Of a DNA stretch of 64,000 nucleotides, positions 35,109 through 43,642 are shown piece after piece. The stretch spans positions 1 to 64,000 of the forward strand of contig CACZQB010000051.1 of the NCBI GenBank assembly GCA_902783255.1. Reading direction: 5' to 3'. The notes below the pieces were generated by a model that did no database searches, was not told the DNA's origin, and was given only the letters and a program-made list of their open reading frames with translations. Numbering within the stretch: the stretch's first letter is position 1; every line of letters starts with the position of its first letter. The position numbers and the translations under genes are program-made. Origin of the DNA: Oscillospiraceae bacterium. GTDB taxonomy: Bacteria > Bacillota > Clostridia > Oscillospirales > UBA644.

Positions 35109-35858
35109 ATGCCTGTTTTTAAAACGACGATAACCGCTGATTGCCGTTCGGGAATGAGAAAAGGAATGGAATCATGGATGAAAAACTGCACAGACTGCAT
35201 AAAAGCCGTCACCGGTCTTGAAATAACTTTTGAAACTGTTGCATCTTTATACGGCAGCACGGGTTTTAACGTTGATATCACAATAAAACCTTCTCTTGCG
35301 GTAAGGTTCGGAGTGATGATGTCTTCTGTTCTGAACGCTTCAAATTACCTTTCGGGTATTTTATGCAAAAACGGTTTTTTCCCTCTGAACGGATACGGCA
35401 ATCATTTCGACTGTTCGGCTTTTTATTCAAGCGATCTGACAGTTATATACGGTGATGAACTTCTCTATGTTACCGTCACTTTGTCTGACGGCGAAGAAAA
35501 AACTCTCTTTTTTGTGAATACCCAAACGGAGATCGCAACGGGCGAAAAATACGCGGGGTGTATGGGACTTTCCGTAAATAAAGACAGAAACGCGGTTTTT
35601 TCGGGAATTTTACGAAACGAGTTTTCTCACGACGGAGTTCATGTTCTTATTCGAAAAGCTGAAACTCTGAACGGTCGGTTTTTGCTCGACAACCTCTATA
35701 CTGCAGGCAGATCCGATAATCCGCTCCCCGAAAAAAAACCGTTTGACGTTCTTTTTGATGACGGGACCGTTAAAAAGGCGATAGTGACGGGTTTTAACGG
35801 CATTTCAGATACATACGGACGGACTGTTTGCTCGGGCAGTTTTCTGTGCTTCATTTGA
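35109..35858 (+). CDS. Uncharacterised protein (about 249 aa)
   Basis: I do not recognise this protein. It has no signal peptide or membrane helix. Notable parts are FKTTITADCRSGMRKGMESW near the start, LAVRFGVMMSSVLNASNYLSGI, and a C-terminal GTVKKAIVTGFNGISDTYGRT resembling a small beta-barrel. I start at the ATG at 35109, which has AAAGGA with an 8-bp gap. A TTG at 35052 would add 19 residues but its AAGG is only 2 bp away. It diverges from the deaminase gene and stands alone; about 200 bp of plain AT-rich DNA follows before the next gene. Confidence 0.65.
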   Translation: MPVFKTTITADCRSGMRKGMESWMKNCTDCIKAVTGLEITFETVASLYGSTGFNVDITIKPSLAVRFGVMMSSVLNASNYLSGILCKNGFFPLNGYGNHFDCSAFYSSDLTVIYGDELLYVTVTLSDGEEKTLFFVNTQTEIATGEKYAGCMGLSVNKDRNAVFSGILRNEFSHDGVHVLIRKAETLNGRFLLDNLYTAGRSDNPLPEKKPFDVLFDDGTVKKAIVTGFNGISDTYGRTVCSGSFLCFI

Positions 35859-35965
35859 GTAAAGCGAAAACTGCAAAAAACGCAAATGAATTGTGAAAAA
35901 AAACCGAATTTTACGAGTGTTTACACTTCTTTATGACATTATTGAAAAAAAGACAGTCGGCTTAA

Positions 35966-35994
35966 TTGACTTTTTTTGCTTTTTGATGTATAAT
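35966..35994 (+). promoter_or_regulatory. Sigma-A promoter for the lipoprotein at 36076
   Basis: TTGACT (35966-35971) and TATAAT (35989-35994) are 17 bp apart, with TG one base before the -10. Confidence 0.82.
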
Positions 35995-36075
35995 CTTTTT
36001 GTTGCGGAATTTTAAAAAACGCTGAAAAATCGGCGGTTTTCTGTTTATAATAATTATATGAAAGGTATTTGTGCA

Positions 36076-37527
36076 ATGAAAAAATTAGCAAAGCTTCTTT
36101 TGCTCGCAATGATCTTTACACTGATCGCAACTGCTTGTCAGGCAGTAGAGACGGAAGAATATTTTGACCAGGATCTGGACAATCCCGGCGGAACAAAAAT
36201 GGACCTCGGCGGCTTTGAAATGATTTATGAATTCGGTTCAAACGAAAGCGAAGGACTTATCACTGAAAACGTCCTCGGCTTCCGTCCCGATACCCAGTTC
36301 GCGGATCTTGCGAAAGCGCGTATAAAAGAAGTTGAAAACGACTACAACTGCAAGATCAAGATCAATTACAATTCAACTCAGAGATGCCACACATTTATCT
36401 CTCTTTCTTACGCCGGCGTATTTATGTGCGACGTTATTTCGGGCATATCCGATATGTGGGCAGACGCGGCAAGAGCCGGTATGCTCGTAGGTCTTTCGGA
36501 GCTTGAAGATTATATCGACTATAAAGACGAAGAAAAATGGGGCAACAGATCTATTCTTGAAGTTGTTTACTACGAAAACGATCTTTTCGGACTTATCCCG
36601 ATGGGCTGGCCCGAACTCAACCATTCGTCTTTCGGTTATCCTCTTGCGGTAAACGAAGATATCGTATCTCTTTTAGGACAGCCCGATCCGCGCGAATTTG
36701 TTGAAGCGGGCGACTGGACATGGGCTCGTTTCAGAGAATGTCTTGCAAACTACACCGAGGTTGAAGGCACCGAAACAAAGCATTACGGTCTTTCGGCTCA
36801 CTGGCCCTATTATACGGAAATGTTCATCCGTTCAAACGGCGACTCTCTTGTTTATAAAGACGAAAACGGCAATTACTCCTTCGGTTTCAGAACTCCCACC
36901 GCTTTCAAGGCAATGGAAGAGGCAAAAGCGATCTGGACTACCGATCTCAGCTATACGATCTCAAGCCAGATGAACGATTCTGTCGAACAGACAGTCGACG
37001 ATTTTGTAAACGAACGTTCCGTTATGTGTGTTGCTCCCACAGGATACCTTTACGGACAGGACGCGCGTATCTCTCTCAATGTTGACAATTTCGGCATTCT
37101 CACTTGGCCCCTCGGTCCCGACGCTCAGCCCGGCCATGTATACGGAATTATGGAAAACAACAATTACTGCATCGCTTTTTCCTCACTTTCCAGCCAGACC
37201 GAAAGCAGTGCGGTAATTATAAACGCTCTTTATGAACCGCTTCCCGGATTTGAGACGGCAGAAGATATCAAGTCTTATATGGAACACAACTTCTTCTTTG
37301 ACGAACGCGACTGCAACAACTTCCTCGCAATGTATTATAATCAGGAATACAATTATTTCCATTATGATATGCGTACTCAGTATGTAAGCTTCCTTGAAAG
37401 ATCGAACAGAACCGTTACCGAATACGTAGAAAGCGTAAGAGATGTTGCGGACAGAATTTTTAATGAGGATGTCATGCCTTCCGTTCGCGGTATCGAAGCT
37501 GTCTGGGGAACATACGGCGAAGAATAA
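36076..37527 (+). CDS. Orphan solute-binding-type lipoprotein, class B copy 2 (483 aa)
   Basis: The signal MKKLAKLLLLAMIFTLIATAC has lipid Cys at 21. The PEYD motif has drifted to EEYFDQDLDN. Shared class B blocks are GQPDPREFVEAGDWTWARFREC, NFGILTWPLGPDAQPG, INALYEPLPGFETAED and FFDERDCNNF. C-ending codons are common, as in the lipoprotein at 6440, and the promoter is near consensus, so expression is probably high. The ATG at 36076 has AAAGG 10 bp before it; an in-frame ATG at 36058 lacks a site. The gene has its own terminator. Confidence 0.85.
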   Translation: MKKLAKLLLLAMIFTLIATACQAVETEEYFDQDLDNPGGTKMDLGGFEMIYEFGSNESEGLITENVLGFRPDTQFADLAKARIKEVENDYNCKIKINYNSTQRCHTFISLSYAGVFMCDVISGISDMWADAARAGMLVGLSELEDYIDYKDEEKWGNRSILEVVYYENDLFGLIPMGWPELNHSSFGYPLAVNEDIVSLLGQPDPREFVEAGDWTWARFRECLANYTEVEGTETKHYGLSAHWPYYTEMFIRSNGDSLVYKDENGNYSFGFRTPTAFKAMEEAKAIWTTDLSYTISSQMNDSVEQTVDDFVNERSVMCVAPTGYLYGQDARISLNVDNFGILTWPLGPDAQPGHVYGIMENNNYCIAFSSLSSQTESSAVIINALYEPLPGFETAEDIKSYMEHNFFFDERDCNNFLAMYYNQEYNYFHYDMRTQYVSFLERSNRTVTEYVESVRDVADRIFNEDVMPSVRGIEAVWGTYGEE

Positions 37528-37541
37528 TCACGATTAAATTC

Positions 37542-37577
37542 AATAAGCTCCTCTTTACGGGGAGCTTATTTGTTTTT
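37542..37577 (+). terminator. Rho-independent terminator
   Basis: A 10-bp stem (37542-37551 and 37561-37570) with a 9-nt loop is followed by TGTTTTTT. Confidence 0.85.
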
Positions 37578-37605
37578 TCTCCAAATGAAAAAGTCGATTA
37601 AATAC

Positions 37606-37634
37606 TTGACTTTTTTTTAAAATTGAAATATAAT
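37606..37634 (+). promoter_or_regulatory. Sigma-A promoter for the lipoprotein at 37665
   Basis: TTGACT (37606-37611) and TATAAT (37629-37634) are 17 bp apart, 30 bp before the start codon. Confidence 0.82.
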
Positions 37635-37664
37635 ATACAATATAATCGAAAGGAGGGATTTTCC

Positions 37665-39068
37665 ATGAAAAAAATACTGTGTTGTTTTATGTGTGTTCTT
37701 GCGGTATTTATAATGATATCGTGTGCGGGAACAGAAATTGAGATAGTGCCCGAATATGACAATGCACTGAGCGATGCCGCAGTAGATCTTCGAGGTTCGG
37801 AAATCGTTTTCGGATGGGATACGGGAAGAAACGGCTCTACTCTCGGATATATCGAAGGCACGGACTTCGGTGATATGGCAGCGCAGAGAGTAAAAGATGT
37901 TGAAAACCTTTATAATTGCAAACTGTCGTTTGTAAATAAGGATTCGATCGGAAGTCATGCGTATATAAATGCTATTTCCGGCACGTATGTTTATGATGCG
38001 GTGGCTCAGGCAACATTCGGTCTTGTTAATTATATGAGAGCCAACGCTTTCCAGGATCTTGTTCCGATTCAGAGTCTTGATGTCTTTGACGAAACAAAGT
38101 GGGGCAGCAGATATCTTAGAATATCCACTATGTTTGACGACTCCGTCTACGGTATTATTCCCGCAGCGCTGCCAATGAGAACTTTTGACTCGGAACTCAA
38201 TATTATCTGCGTAAATGAAGACTATGTCGACGCGGTCTCCGAAACCGACCCGCGTGATTATTTCGAAAACGGCGAATGGAACTGGGATACATTTGAGCAC
38301 TGTCTTACGCATTTTGCGCAAACAAACAACTCAAATGAATATGTTTATTCGTTCATGTCCGGATTTGGCGGTTTTTCGCGCGATGTTGCGCTTTGCAACG
38401 GCAATACCTTTGTAACGTTCAAGGATGACGGTTCTTATGAACTCGGATATTTTACTCCGACCGCGATAGATGCGTATAACAGATGCTATGACTGGTTTTA
38501 CGGCTCGTTTGCCTCATATGTCAGCGATTACTATAAACCCGACCTCTTTGCCGCCGGCGGCGCCGTAATGCATTATACAAATACCAACCAGCTTTTTGCC
38601 ACCACAAACTCACTTGCATTCCATCTTGAAAATCTCGGCGTTGTACCTATCCCTCTCGGACCTAACGCTAAGGATCCGTCTGATTACAGAACATCGTACG
38701 CAAGCGGTGCCTATACGGTATGCGTGCCTCTGACAACAAAGGATGCGGAAGCTACCGCGCTTGTTCTTGACGGACTTTTTGAACCTTTTGAGGGATATGA
38801 AACCAAGGAATCGATCATAGACTATCTTACAAGATATTATTTTACAGACAGACGCGATTCTGAATTTATGTATGAACTTACCACTGGTCCGCATACTCTT
38901 TATCACGACCACCATCACGGTATGAGCACAATGTTTGACCAGATACCCAACGGCGGCGTTGCTACAACCGTTGAGTCGTATAGGAGCGCGATTTACGAAG
39001 CTGCGGAAACTTATGTAATTTCAATGTATGAAACTCTCAATGATCTGAATGACCGTTTCCATAACTGA
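37665..39068 (+). CDS. Orphan solute-binding-type lipoprotein, class B copy 3 (467 aa)
   Basis: The signal MKKILCCFMCVLAVFIMISC has lipid Cys at 20, followed closely by EIVPEYDNAL, the clearest form of the shared motif. Class B blocks: TDPRDYFENGEWNWDTFEHC, NLGVVPIPLGPNAKDPSDY, LDGLFEPFEGYETKE and YFTDRRDSEF. A strong AAAGGAGG precedes the ATG at 37665. The gene has its own promoter although it lies only 138 bp after its paralogue, so the two can be expressed independently. GH130 follows 156 bp later, also with its own promoter. Confidence 0.86.
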   Translation: MKKILCCFMCVLAVFIMISCAGTEIEIVPEYDNALSDAAVDLRGSEIVFGWDTGRNGSTLGYIEGTDFGDMAAQRVKDVENLYNCKLSFVNKDSIGSHAYINAISGTYVYDAVAQATFGLVNYMRANAFQDLVPIQSLDVFDETKWGSRYLRISTMFDDSVYGIIPAALPMRTFDSELNIICVNEDYVDAVSETDPRDYFENGEWNWDTFEHCLTHFAQTNNSNEYVYSFMSGFGGFSRDVALCNGNTFVTFKDDGSYELGYFTPTAIDAYNRCYDWFYGSFASYVSDYYKPDLFAAGGAVMHYTNTNQLFATTNSLAFHLENLGVVPIPLGPNAKDPSDYRTSYASGAYTVCVPLTTKDAEATALVLDGLFEPFEGYETKESIIDYLTRYYFTDRRDSEFMYELTTGPHTLYHDHHHGMSTMFDQIPNGGVATTVESYRSAIYEAAETYVISMYETLNDLNDRFHN

Positions 39069-39125
39069 TCGTTTGCCGATCTGTGAAGTTAAACGTAAAA
39101 TTCGGTTTATGCATACGAAAATATA

Positions 39126-39155
39126 TTGACAACTTATCGTTCATTATAGTATAAT
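39126..39155 (+). promoter_or_regulatory. Sigma-A promoter for the GH130 gene
   Basis: TTGACA (39126-39131) and TATAAT (39150-39155) are 18 bp apart. Confidence 0.82.
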
Positions 39156-39224
39156 ACTGACAGTAAAAACAGAAGTTTTTTCTTACAAAAACCGTAGATA
39201 ACTCAATTTAAAGGAGATTCGTTT

Positions 39225-40232
39225 ATGCCTACAATTATAGGTCCTGATCTGCCCAACATCCCCTGGGAGGATAAGCCGGCAGGATGCAATAAGGTGCTCT
39301 GGCGCTATTCCGGTAATCCCGTAATCCCGCGAGACCTTCTGCCCGATTCAAACAGTATTTTCAACTCTGCCGTAGTTCCGTTCAAGGGCGGATTTGCGGG
39401 TGTTTTCCGCTGCGACAATACAGGCCGCTACATGCGTATTCACGCAGGCTTTTCAGACGACGGAATACATTGGAATATCAATCCCACTCCCATTAAAATG
39501 ATATGCGACGATCCTGACGTGGGCGAATTCGTATACGCATACGACCCCCGCGTTGTGTGGATAGAAGACAGATATTACATTATCTGGTGCAACGGATATC
39601 ACGGTCCTACGATCGGTCTTGCATATACATTCGATTTCGAAAAATTCTATCAGCTTGAAAACGCATTTCTGCCCTATAACAGAAACGGCGTGCTTTTCCC
39701 GAGAAAAATAAACGGAGAATACTATATGCTTTCACGTCCGAGTGATACGGGTCATACTGCTTTCGGCGATATTTTTGTAAGCCGCAGCAAAGATCTTATT
39801 TACTGGGGCAAACACCGTCATATCATGGAACCCTGCGGTTCATGGCAGTCAAGAAAGATCGGGCCCGGTCCCGCACCTATCGAAACTACCGAAGGCTGGC
39901 TGCTTATTTACCACGGCGTTCTGCAGAGCTGCAACGGCTTTGTTTACCATGCCGGAGCTGCGCTTCTCGATATAAACGAGCCGTGGAAAGTCCTTTACAG
40001 AACAGATCCGTATATTATCTCTCCGCAGGAGATCTATGAATGCGTCGGTGATGTTCCCAATGTAGTTTTCCCGTGCGCAACGCTTACAGACGCTGCGACC
40101 GGCAGAATTGCGATGTATTACGGCGCGGCAGACACTGTTACAGGTCTTGCCTTTATGCAGGTCGACGAGCTTATCGATTTTATCAAGAAAAACACGATGA
40201 AAATCGAAAAACGTCCTCAGAGAGCAACATGA
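39225..40232 (+). CDS. GH130 family beta-mannoside phosphorylase
   Basis: The 335-residue protein matches GH130 glycoside phosphorylases, which use phosphate to cleave beta-mannosides and release mannose 1-phosphate. It has [44 protein letters not shown] with Asp107 at the general-acid position, and [20 protein letters not shown] followed by YHAGAALLD. There is no signal peptide, as expected for an intracellular phosphorylase. The exact substrate (mannosyl-glucose, mannobiose, mannosyl-GlcNAc) is not decidable. AAAGGAGA precedes the ATG. Two lipoproteins lie directly upstream and could deliver the substrate (inference). Confidence 0.92.
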   Translation: MPTIIGPDLPNIPWEDKPAGCNKVLWRYSGNPVIPRDLLPDSNSIFNSAVVPFKGGFAGVFRCDNTGRYMRIHAGFSDDGIHWNINPTPIKMICDDPDVGEFVYAYDPRVVWIEDRYYIIWCNGYHGPTIGLAYTFDFEKFYQLENAFLPYNRNGVLFPRKINGEYYMLSRPSDTGHTAFGDIFVSRSKDLIYWGKHRHIMEPCGSWQSRKIGPGPAPIETTEGWLLIYHGVLQSCNGFVYHAGAALLDINEPWKVLYRTDPYIISPQEIYECVGDVPNVVFPCATLTDAATGRIAMYYGAADTVTGLAFMQVDELIDFIKKNTMKIEKRPQRAT

Positions 40233-40244
40233 TAATACAAAACT

Positions 40245-40271
40245 CAGCGTCACCGATATACGGTGACGCTG
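40245..40271 (+). terminator. Probable terminator of the GH130 gene
   Basis: A perfect 11-bp stem (40245-40255 and 40261-40271) with a 5-nt loop; the tail ATATTT is weak, so readthrough into the radical SAM gene 17 bp later is possible. Confidence 0.6.
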
Positions 40272-40288
40272 ATATTTAAGGAAATAAT

Positions 40289-41161
40289 ATGACTTACAGC
40301 AAGTGCGATCTCTGCCCGAGACAGTGCGGCGTTGACAGAAACAATACGCACGGCTTCTGCCTTTGCAGCGCGAGGGCAAGCGTTACACGCGCGGCAAAAC
40401 ATTTCTGGGAAGAACCTGTAATAAGCGGAAAAAACGGGTCGGGAACGATATTTTTTTCGGGCTGCACGATGAGATGCGTTTTTTGCCAGAATTCTGAGAT
40501 AAGCAGAAAAAATGTCGGTAAAGGGGTTTCTGACAGTGAGCTTTGCGACATTATTCTTTCACTTCAGAATGACGGAGCAGAAAACATAAATCTTGTAAAT
40601 CCCGTCCATTTTGCGCCGAGCATCAAAAACGCGCTTCTTATGGCAAAGCCTGAAATTCCGGTAGTCTGGAATTCGAGCGGTTACGAAAGAGTTGAAACTC
40701 TTCGCGAAATGGAAGGGCTTATAGATATATATCTGCCCGATTTCAAATATATATCGGACGAAAAAGCCATGAAATATTCCGGGGTGAGCAATTACGCCGA
40801 ATATGCCGCAGCGGCGATAAACGAAATGTACAGGCAGACGGGGAATGTCAAAGAAGAAAACGGACTGATGAAAAAAGGGGTAATAGTCCGCCATCTTGTT
40901 TTGCCGTCAATGCCTCTGCAGTCCGTAAAAACACTTCGTTTTATCAGAGAAAATCTGCCGGAGGGCATATATGTGAGCCTGATGGGACAGTATATCCCCG
41001 CAGGCGATGTTTCAGACGATAATTTCCCCGAAATAAACAGAAAACTTACAAGAAAAGAATATAATACCGCAAAACACGAATTCATGAACCTCGGCTTTGA
41101 CGGCTTTTGTCAGGAACTTTCCGCGGCGTCGGCAGATTATGTGCCCATACTGAAAGACTGA
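40289..41161 (+). CDS. Radical SAM protein, pyruvate-formate-lyase-activase-like (PflX type)
   Basis: The 290-residue protein carries the radical SAM cluster motif GCTMRCVFCQN with Cys at 59, 63 and 66, and an N-terminal Cys-rich segment (CDLCPRQC, then GFCLC). VWNSSGYERVETLREM, IDIYLPDFKYISDEKAMKYS and VRHLVLPSMP are typical of the PflX group of glycyl-radical-enzyme activase homologues, whose target is unknown. Its start is preceded by AAGGAAATAAT. It converges with the riboflavin transporter gene, with only 2 bp between the stop codons. Confidence 0.92.
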   Translation: MTYSKCDLCPRQCGVDRNNTHGFCLCSARASVTRAAKHFWEEPVISGKNGSGTIFFSGCTMRCVFCQNSEISRKNVGKGVSDSELCDIILSLQNDGAENINLVNPVHFAPSIKNALLMAKPEIPVVWNSSGYERVETLREMEGLIDIYLPDFKYISDEKAMKYSGVSNYAEYAAAAINEMYRQTGNVKEENGLMKKGVIVRHLVLPSMPLQSVKTLRFIRENLPEGIYVSLMGQYIPAGDVSDDNFPEINRKLTRKEYNTAKHEFMNLGFDGFCQELSAASADYVPILKD

Positions 41162-41163
41162 AC

Positions 41164-41808
41164 TCAGTCAAACAGCGCCGAAACGCTTTTTGATACAAAT
41201 TTATACACAATAAACGTTATTATTGCGTTTACTCCGGCTTTAATAAGGTTGAACGGTATTATCGTCGGAATAAGCATCGCAACAACGATCTCAATATCTG
41301 TTTTCATAAAAAGCGGCGTAAAAACAAGGTTCATAAGCACCATCAGAGCGGTCTGAACAAGTGCGCCGACTATAAGCGCAGCGATAGCGCGTTTAAGACT
41401 TTTCCCTTTTGTGTATATAAGACCGGCAGCAAGCACAAATCCGCCCGTTGCGGCAAAATGCATTATTATTCCTATGATACCGCTTGATGCGCTTACCGTG
41501 ATACCCTGGATAATGCTTACAACAGCAGTCATAAGCAGTCCCCACCACGGTCCGAAAAGAAAAGTTGAAATAAGAATGGGTATATCCGCCGGGTCGTATT
41601 CAAGAAACGGAGCGGTGGGAAACGGGATCCTTATAAGCACCATCAAAACGATGCTCATAGCCGACATTACCGCGAGCGTCGCTATTTTTTTTGTGCTTGG
41701 TCTGCCTGTGCGCCGTCTTGATTTCAGAATAACGGCAAGTATTATGACCGAAACGGCAACAACAGCCGCAATTACGGCAAGCAGGATGTGTTCTTTTGCA
41801 ATGTTCAT
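41164..41808 (-). CDS. ribU: ECF transporter S-component, riboflavin uptake (RibU-like)
   Basis: The 214-residue protein has about six hydrophobic helices and the RibU-like motif FLEYDPADIPILISTFLFGPWWG after the first conserved helix. An FMN riboswitch sits directly upstream, which strongly points to riboflavin as the ligand. The N-terminus has an extra hydrophobic segment (about 8-28) before the usual first helix. The shared ECF module (two ATPases and the T-component) is not in the window, as expected for group II ECF systems. GGAGG lies just before the ATG. Confidence 0.92.
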   Translation of the reverse strand: MNIAKEHILLAVIAAVVAVSVIILAVILKSRRRTGRPSTKKIATLAVMSAMSIVLMVLIRIPFPTAPFLEYDPADIPILISTFLFGPWWGLLMTAVVSIIQGITVSASSGIIGIIMHFAATGGFVLAAGLIYTKGKSLKRAIAALIVGALVQTALMVLMNLVFTPLFMKTDIEIVVAMLIPTIIPFNLIKAGVNAIITFIVYKFVSKSVSALFD

Positions 41809-41816
41809 AAAAAACC

Positions 41817-41848
41817 TCCAAAAAAAGTTCCCGAATAATCCGGGAACT
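41817..41848 (-). terminator. Riboswitch expression-platform terminator
   Basis: On the minus strand AGTTCCCG (41848-41841) pairs with CGGGAACT (41833-41826), then a run of seven Ts leads straight into the GGAGG of the transporter gene. This is the expected off-switch of the FMN riboswitch. Confidence 0.87.
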
Positions 41849-41880
41849 GGTTTTTTCTGAAATCACGCAAAGGCATGAAT

Positions 41881-41998
41881 ATCTTCTCTCATCCGGACTT
41901 TACCGTCGGCAACGGAATTTCACCGTTTCGGCCTGATAAACAGGTTAGTGGGCTTTACCACCGGTCAGGGAATTGCGCCCTGCCCCGAAGGATTATTC
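41881..41998 (-). ncRNA. FMN riboswitch (RFN element)
   Basis: Read leftward, the segment contains the conserved RFN blocks in order: CCTTCGGGGCAGGG, the CCGACCGG-like helix with GGTAAAGCCC, GGTGAAATTCCG, GCCGACGGTAAAGTCCGGATG and AGAGAAGAT. These match the FMN aptamer consensus closely. It binds FMN and turns down the downstream transporter gene through the terminator at 41817-41848. Confidence 0.95.
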
Positions 41999-42009
41999 GA
42001 TTTGCGATG

Positions 42010-42038
42010 ATTATAGCACAATGAAGGACGTCTGTCAA
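42010..42038 (-). promoter_or_regulatory. Consensus promoter of the riboswitch-ribU transcript
   Basis: On the minus strand a perfect TTGACA (42038-42033) and a perfect TATAAT (42015-42010) are 17 bp apart; transcription would start within about 5 nt of the aptamer. Confidence 0.88.
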
Positions 42039-42101
42039 CAGGAAATTGCGGTAATATTGTATATAATTTATTAAAATTATGGATTTAGACACATTTTATA
42101 C

Positions 42102-42130
42102 TTTACAAAACAGTATAAATCTGTTATAAT
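42102..42130 (+). promoter_or_regulatory. Sigma-A promoter for prfA
   Basis: TTTACA (42102-42107) and TATAAT (42125-42130) are 17 bp apart, diverging from the riboswitch promoter. Confidence 0.78.
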
Positions 42131-42161
42131 ATAAAATAAGATATTATGGGATAGTGTCAGT

Positions 42162-43235
42162 ATGTTAGATAAACTGAAAAGTATAAGCGAAAGGCTTGAT
42201 ACGGTAAACGAAAAGCTTACCGATCCTGATGTAATAACGGATCAGGAACAATATAAAAAATATATGAGAGAGCATAAGAACCTCTCTCCGATAGTTGAAA
42301 AATACCATGAGCTCCTTACCGCCAAACGCAATGTTGAAGAGGCGAGAGAGCTTATGGATGAAACGCTCGAGCCCGATTTTCGTGAAATAGTCGAAGAGGA
42401 ATACAGAACGGGCAAAGAACGTATAGAAAAGCTCGAACACGAAATAAAGATCCTTCTTCTGCCGAAAGACCCGAACGACGACAAAAACGTTATTGTTGAA
42501 ATACGCGGCGGCGCGGGCGGTGAGGAAGCAGCTCTTTTCGCAAACTCTCTTTACAGAATGTATTCTATGTACGCCGAGAAAAAAGGTTATAAAACCGAAG
42601 TCCTCTCGGTAAACGAAACGGAGCTCGGAGGTATAAAGGAGATCACGTTCTCCATAGAAGGCGAAGGGGCATACAGCCGTCTTAAATTCGAAAGCGGCGT
42701 TCATCGCGTTCAGAGAGTTCCCGAAACAGAGTCTCAGGGCAGGATACACACATCCACCGTTACCGTTGCGGTATTGCCCGAGGCAGATGAAGTAGAGGTC
42801 GAAATAAACCCCGCAGACCTTATCATTGAAACTCACCGTTCGGGAGGCGCAGGCGGACAGCACGTAAATAAAACCGAAAGCGCAATACGCATTATTCATG
42901 TTCCCACAAACACGGTCGTAGACTGTCAGGATGAAAGAAGCCAGTTTAAAAACCGCGAGCGGGCTATGAAAATTCTCCGTTCACGAATTTATGAAAGCAT
43001 GCTTGCCGAACAGAATGCCAAAATCGCATCAGACCGCCGTCTTCAGGTAGGAACTGGCGACAGAAGCGAAAGAATAAGAACATATAACTTTCCGCAGGGA
43101 CGTGTGACAGATCACAGAATAGGTCTTACGCTCTATAAGATACAGCAGATAATGGACGGCGATCTTGACGAGCTTATCGACGCGCTTATCACAACAGACC
43201 AGGCGGAAAAACTGAAAGCCGGAGCAGAAGAATGA
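42162..43235 (+). CDS. prfA: Peptide chain release factor 1
   Basis: RF1 recognises UAA and UAG and releases the finished peptide. The 357-residue product has the GGQ catalytic motif at 231-233 in [16 protein letters not shown] and the anticodon-like PET tripeptide at 187-189 in [17 protein letters not shown], which marks RF1 rather than RF2. Length is standard. No prmC methyltransferase gene is next to it. The stop overlaps the start of the following small membrane protein by 4 bp (ATGA). Confidence 0.97.
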   Translation: MLDKLKSISERLDTVNEKLTDPDVITDQEQYKKYMREHKNLSPIVEKYHELLTAKRNVEEARELMDETLEPDFREIVEEEYRTGKERIEKLEHEIKILLLPKDPNDDKNVIVEIRGGAGGEEAALFANSLYRMYSMYAEKKGYKTEVLSVNETELGGIKEITFSIEGEGAYSRLKFESGVHRVQRVPETESQGRIHTSTVTVAVLPEADEVEVEINPADLIIETHRSGGAGGQHVNKTESAIRIIHVPTNTVVDCQDERSQFKNRERAMKILRSRIYESMLAEQNAKIASDRRLQVGTGDRSERIRTYNFPQGRVTDHRIGLTLYKIQQIMDGDLDELIDALITTDQAEKLKAGAEE

Positions 43236-43618
43236 AAAAAACAGCCATAATACTTATAATCGTTTTTTCTATCGTTATAGGTTTCGTGATCACAGCCGTA
43301 AGCGCTGTCTGCCCTGTATGGATTGAAACTTACAAAGATGTTTACGGTATGCGCTTCGGATTTCCGTTTCCGTTCACCGAGCAGACGACAGATATGGTCT
43401 TTAACTCCGGTTATTTTCCGCGTTATTTTGCGCCGCAGTATTTTCATGAGGCGTTTGAAACGGAGTTTATGGTATTGCCGTTCATATTTTCTCTTATCAT
43501 AAATATTCTTTTTGCAGCGGCAATATGCGTCTGCATATATTTCATACATCGTTCATACAGAAACAAGCACCCGAAAAAAACACACAAAAAAGATGAATAT
43601 ATACCCGTTTTTAACTGA
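43232..43618 (+). CDS. Small membrane protein of unknown function (128 aa)
   Basis: Not recognised. It has two membrane helices, about residues 5-28 and 80-103, with an extracytoplasmic loop of about 50 residues rich in Phe, Tyr and Pro ([25 protein letters not shown]) and a basic His/Lys-rich tail. It is translationally coupled to prfA through an ATGA overlap and followed 24 bp later by the M23 peptidase gene, so these three likely share a transcript. Confidence 0.75.
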   Translation: MKKTAIILIIVFSIVIGFVITAVSAVCPVWIETYKDVYGMRFGFPFPFTEQTTDMVFNSGYFPRYFAPQYFHEAFETEFMVLPFIFSLIINILFAAAICVCIYFIHRSYRNKHPKKTHKKDEYIPVFN

Positions 43619-43642
43619 AACGGTATTATTCAGGAGATTTAA

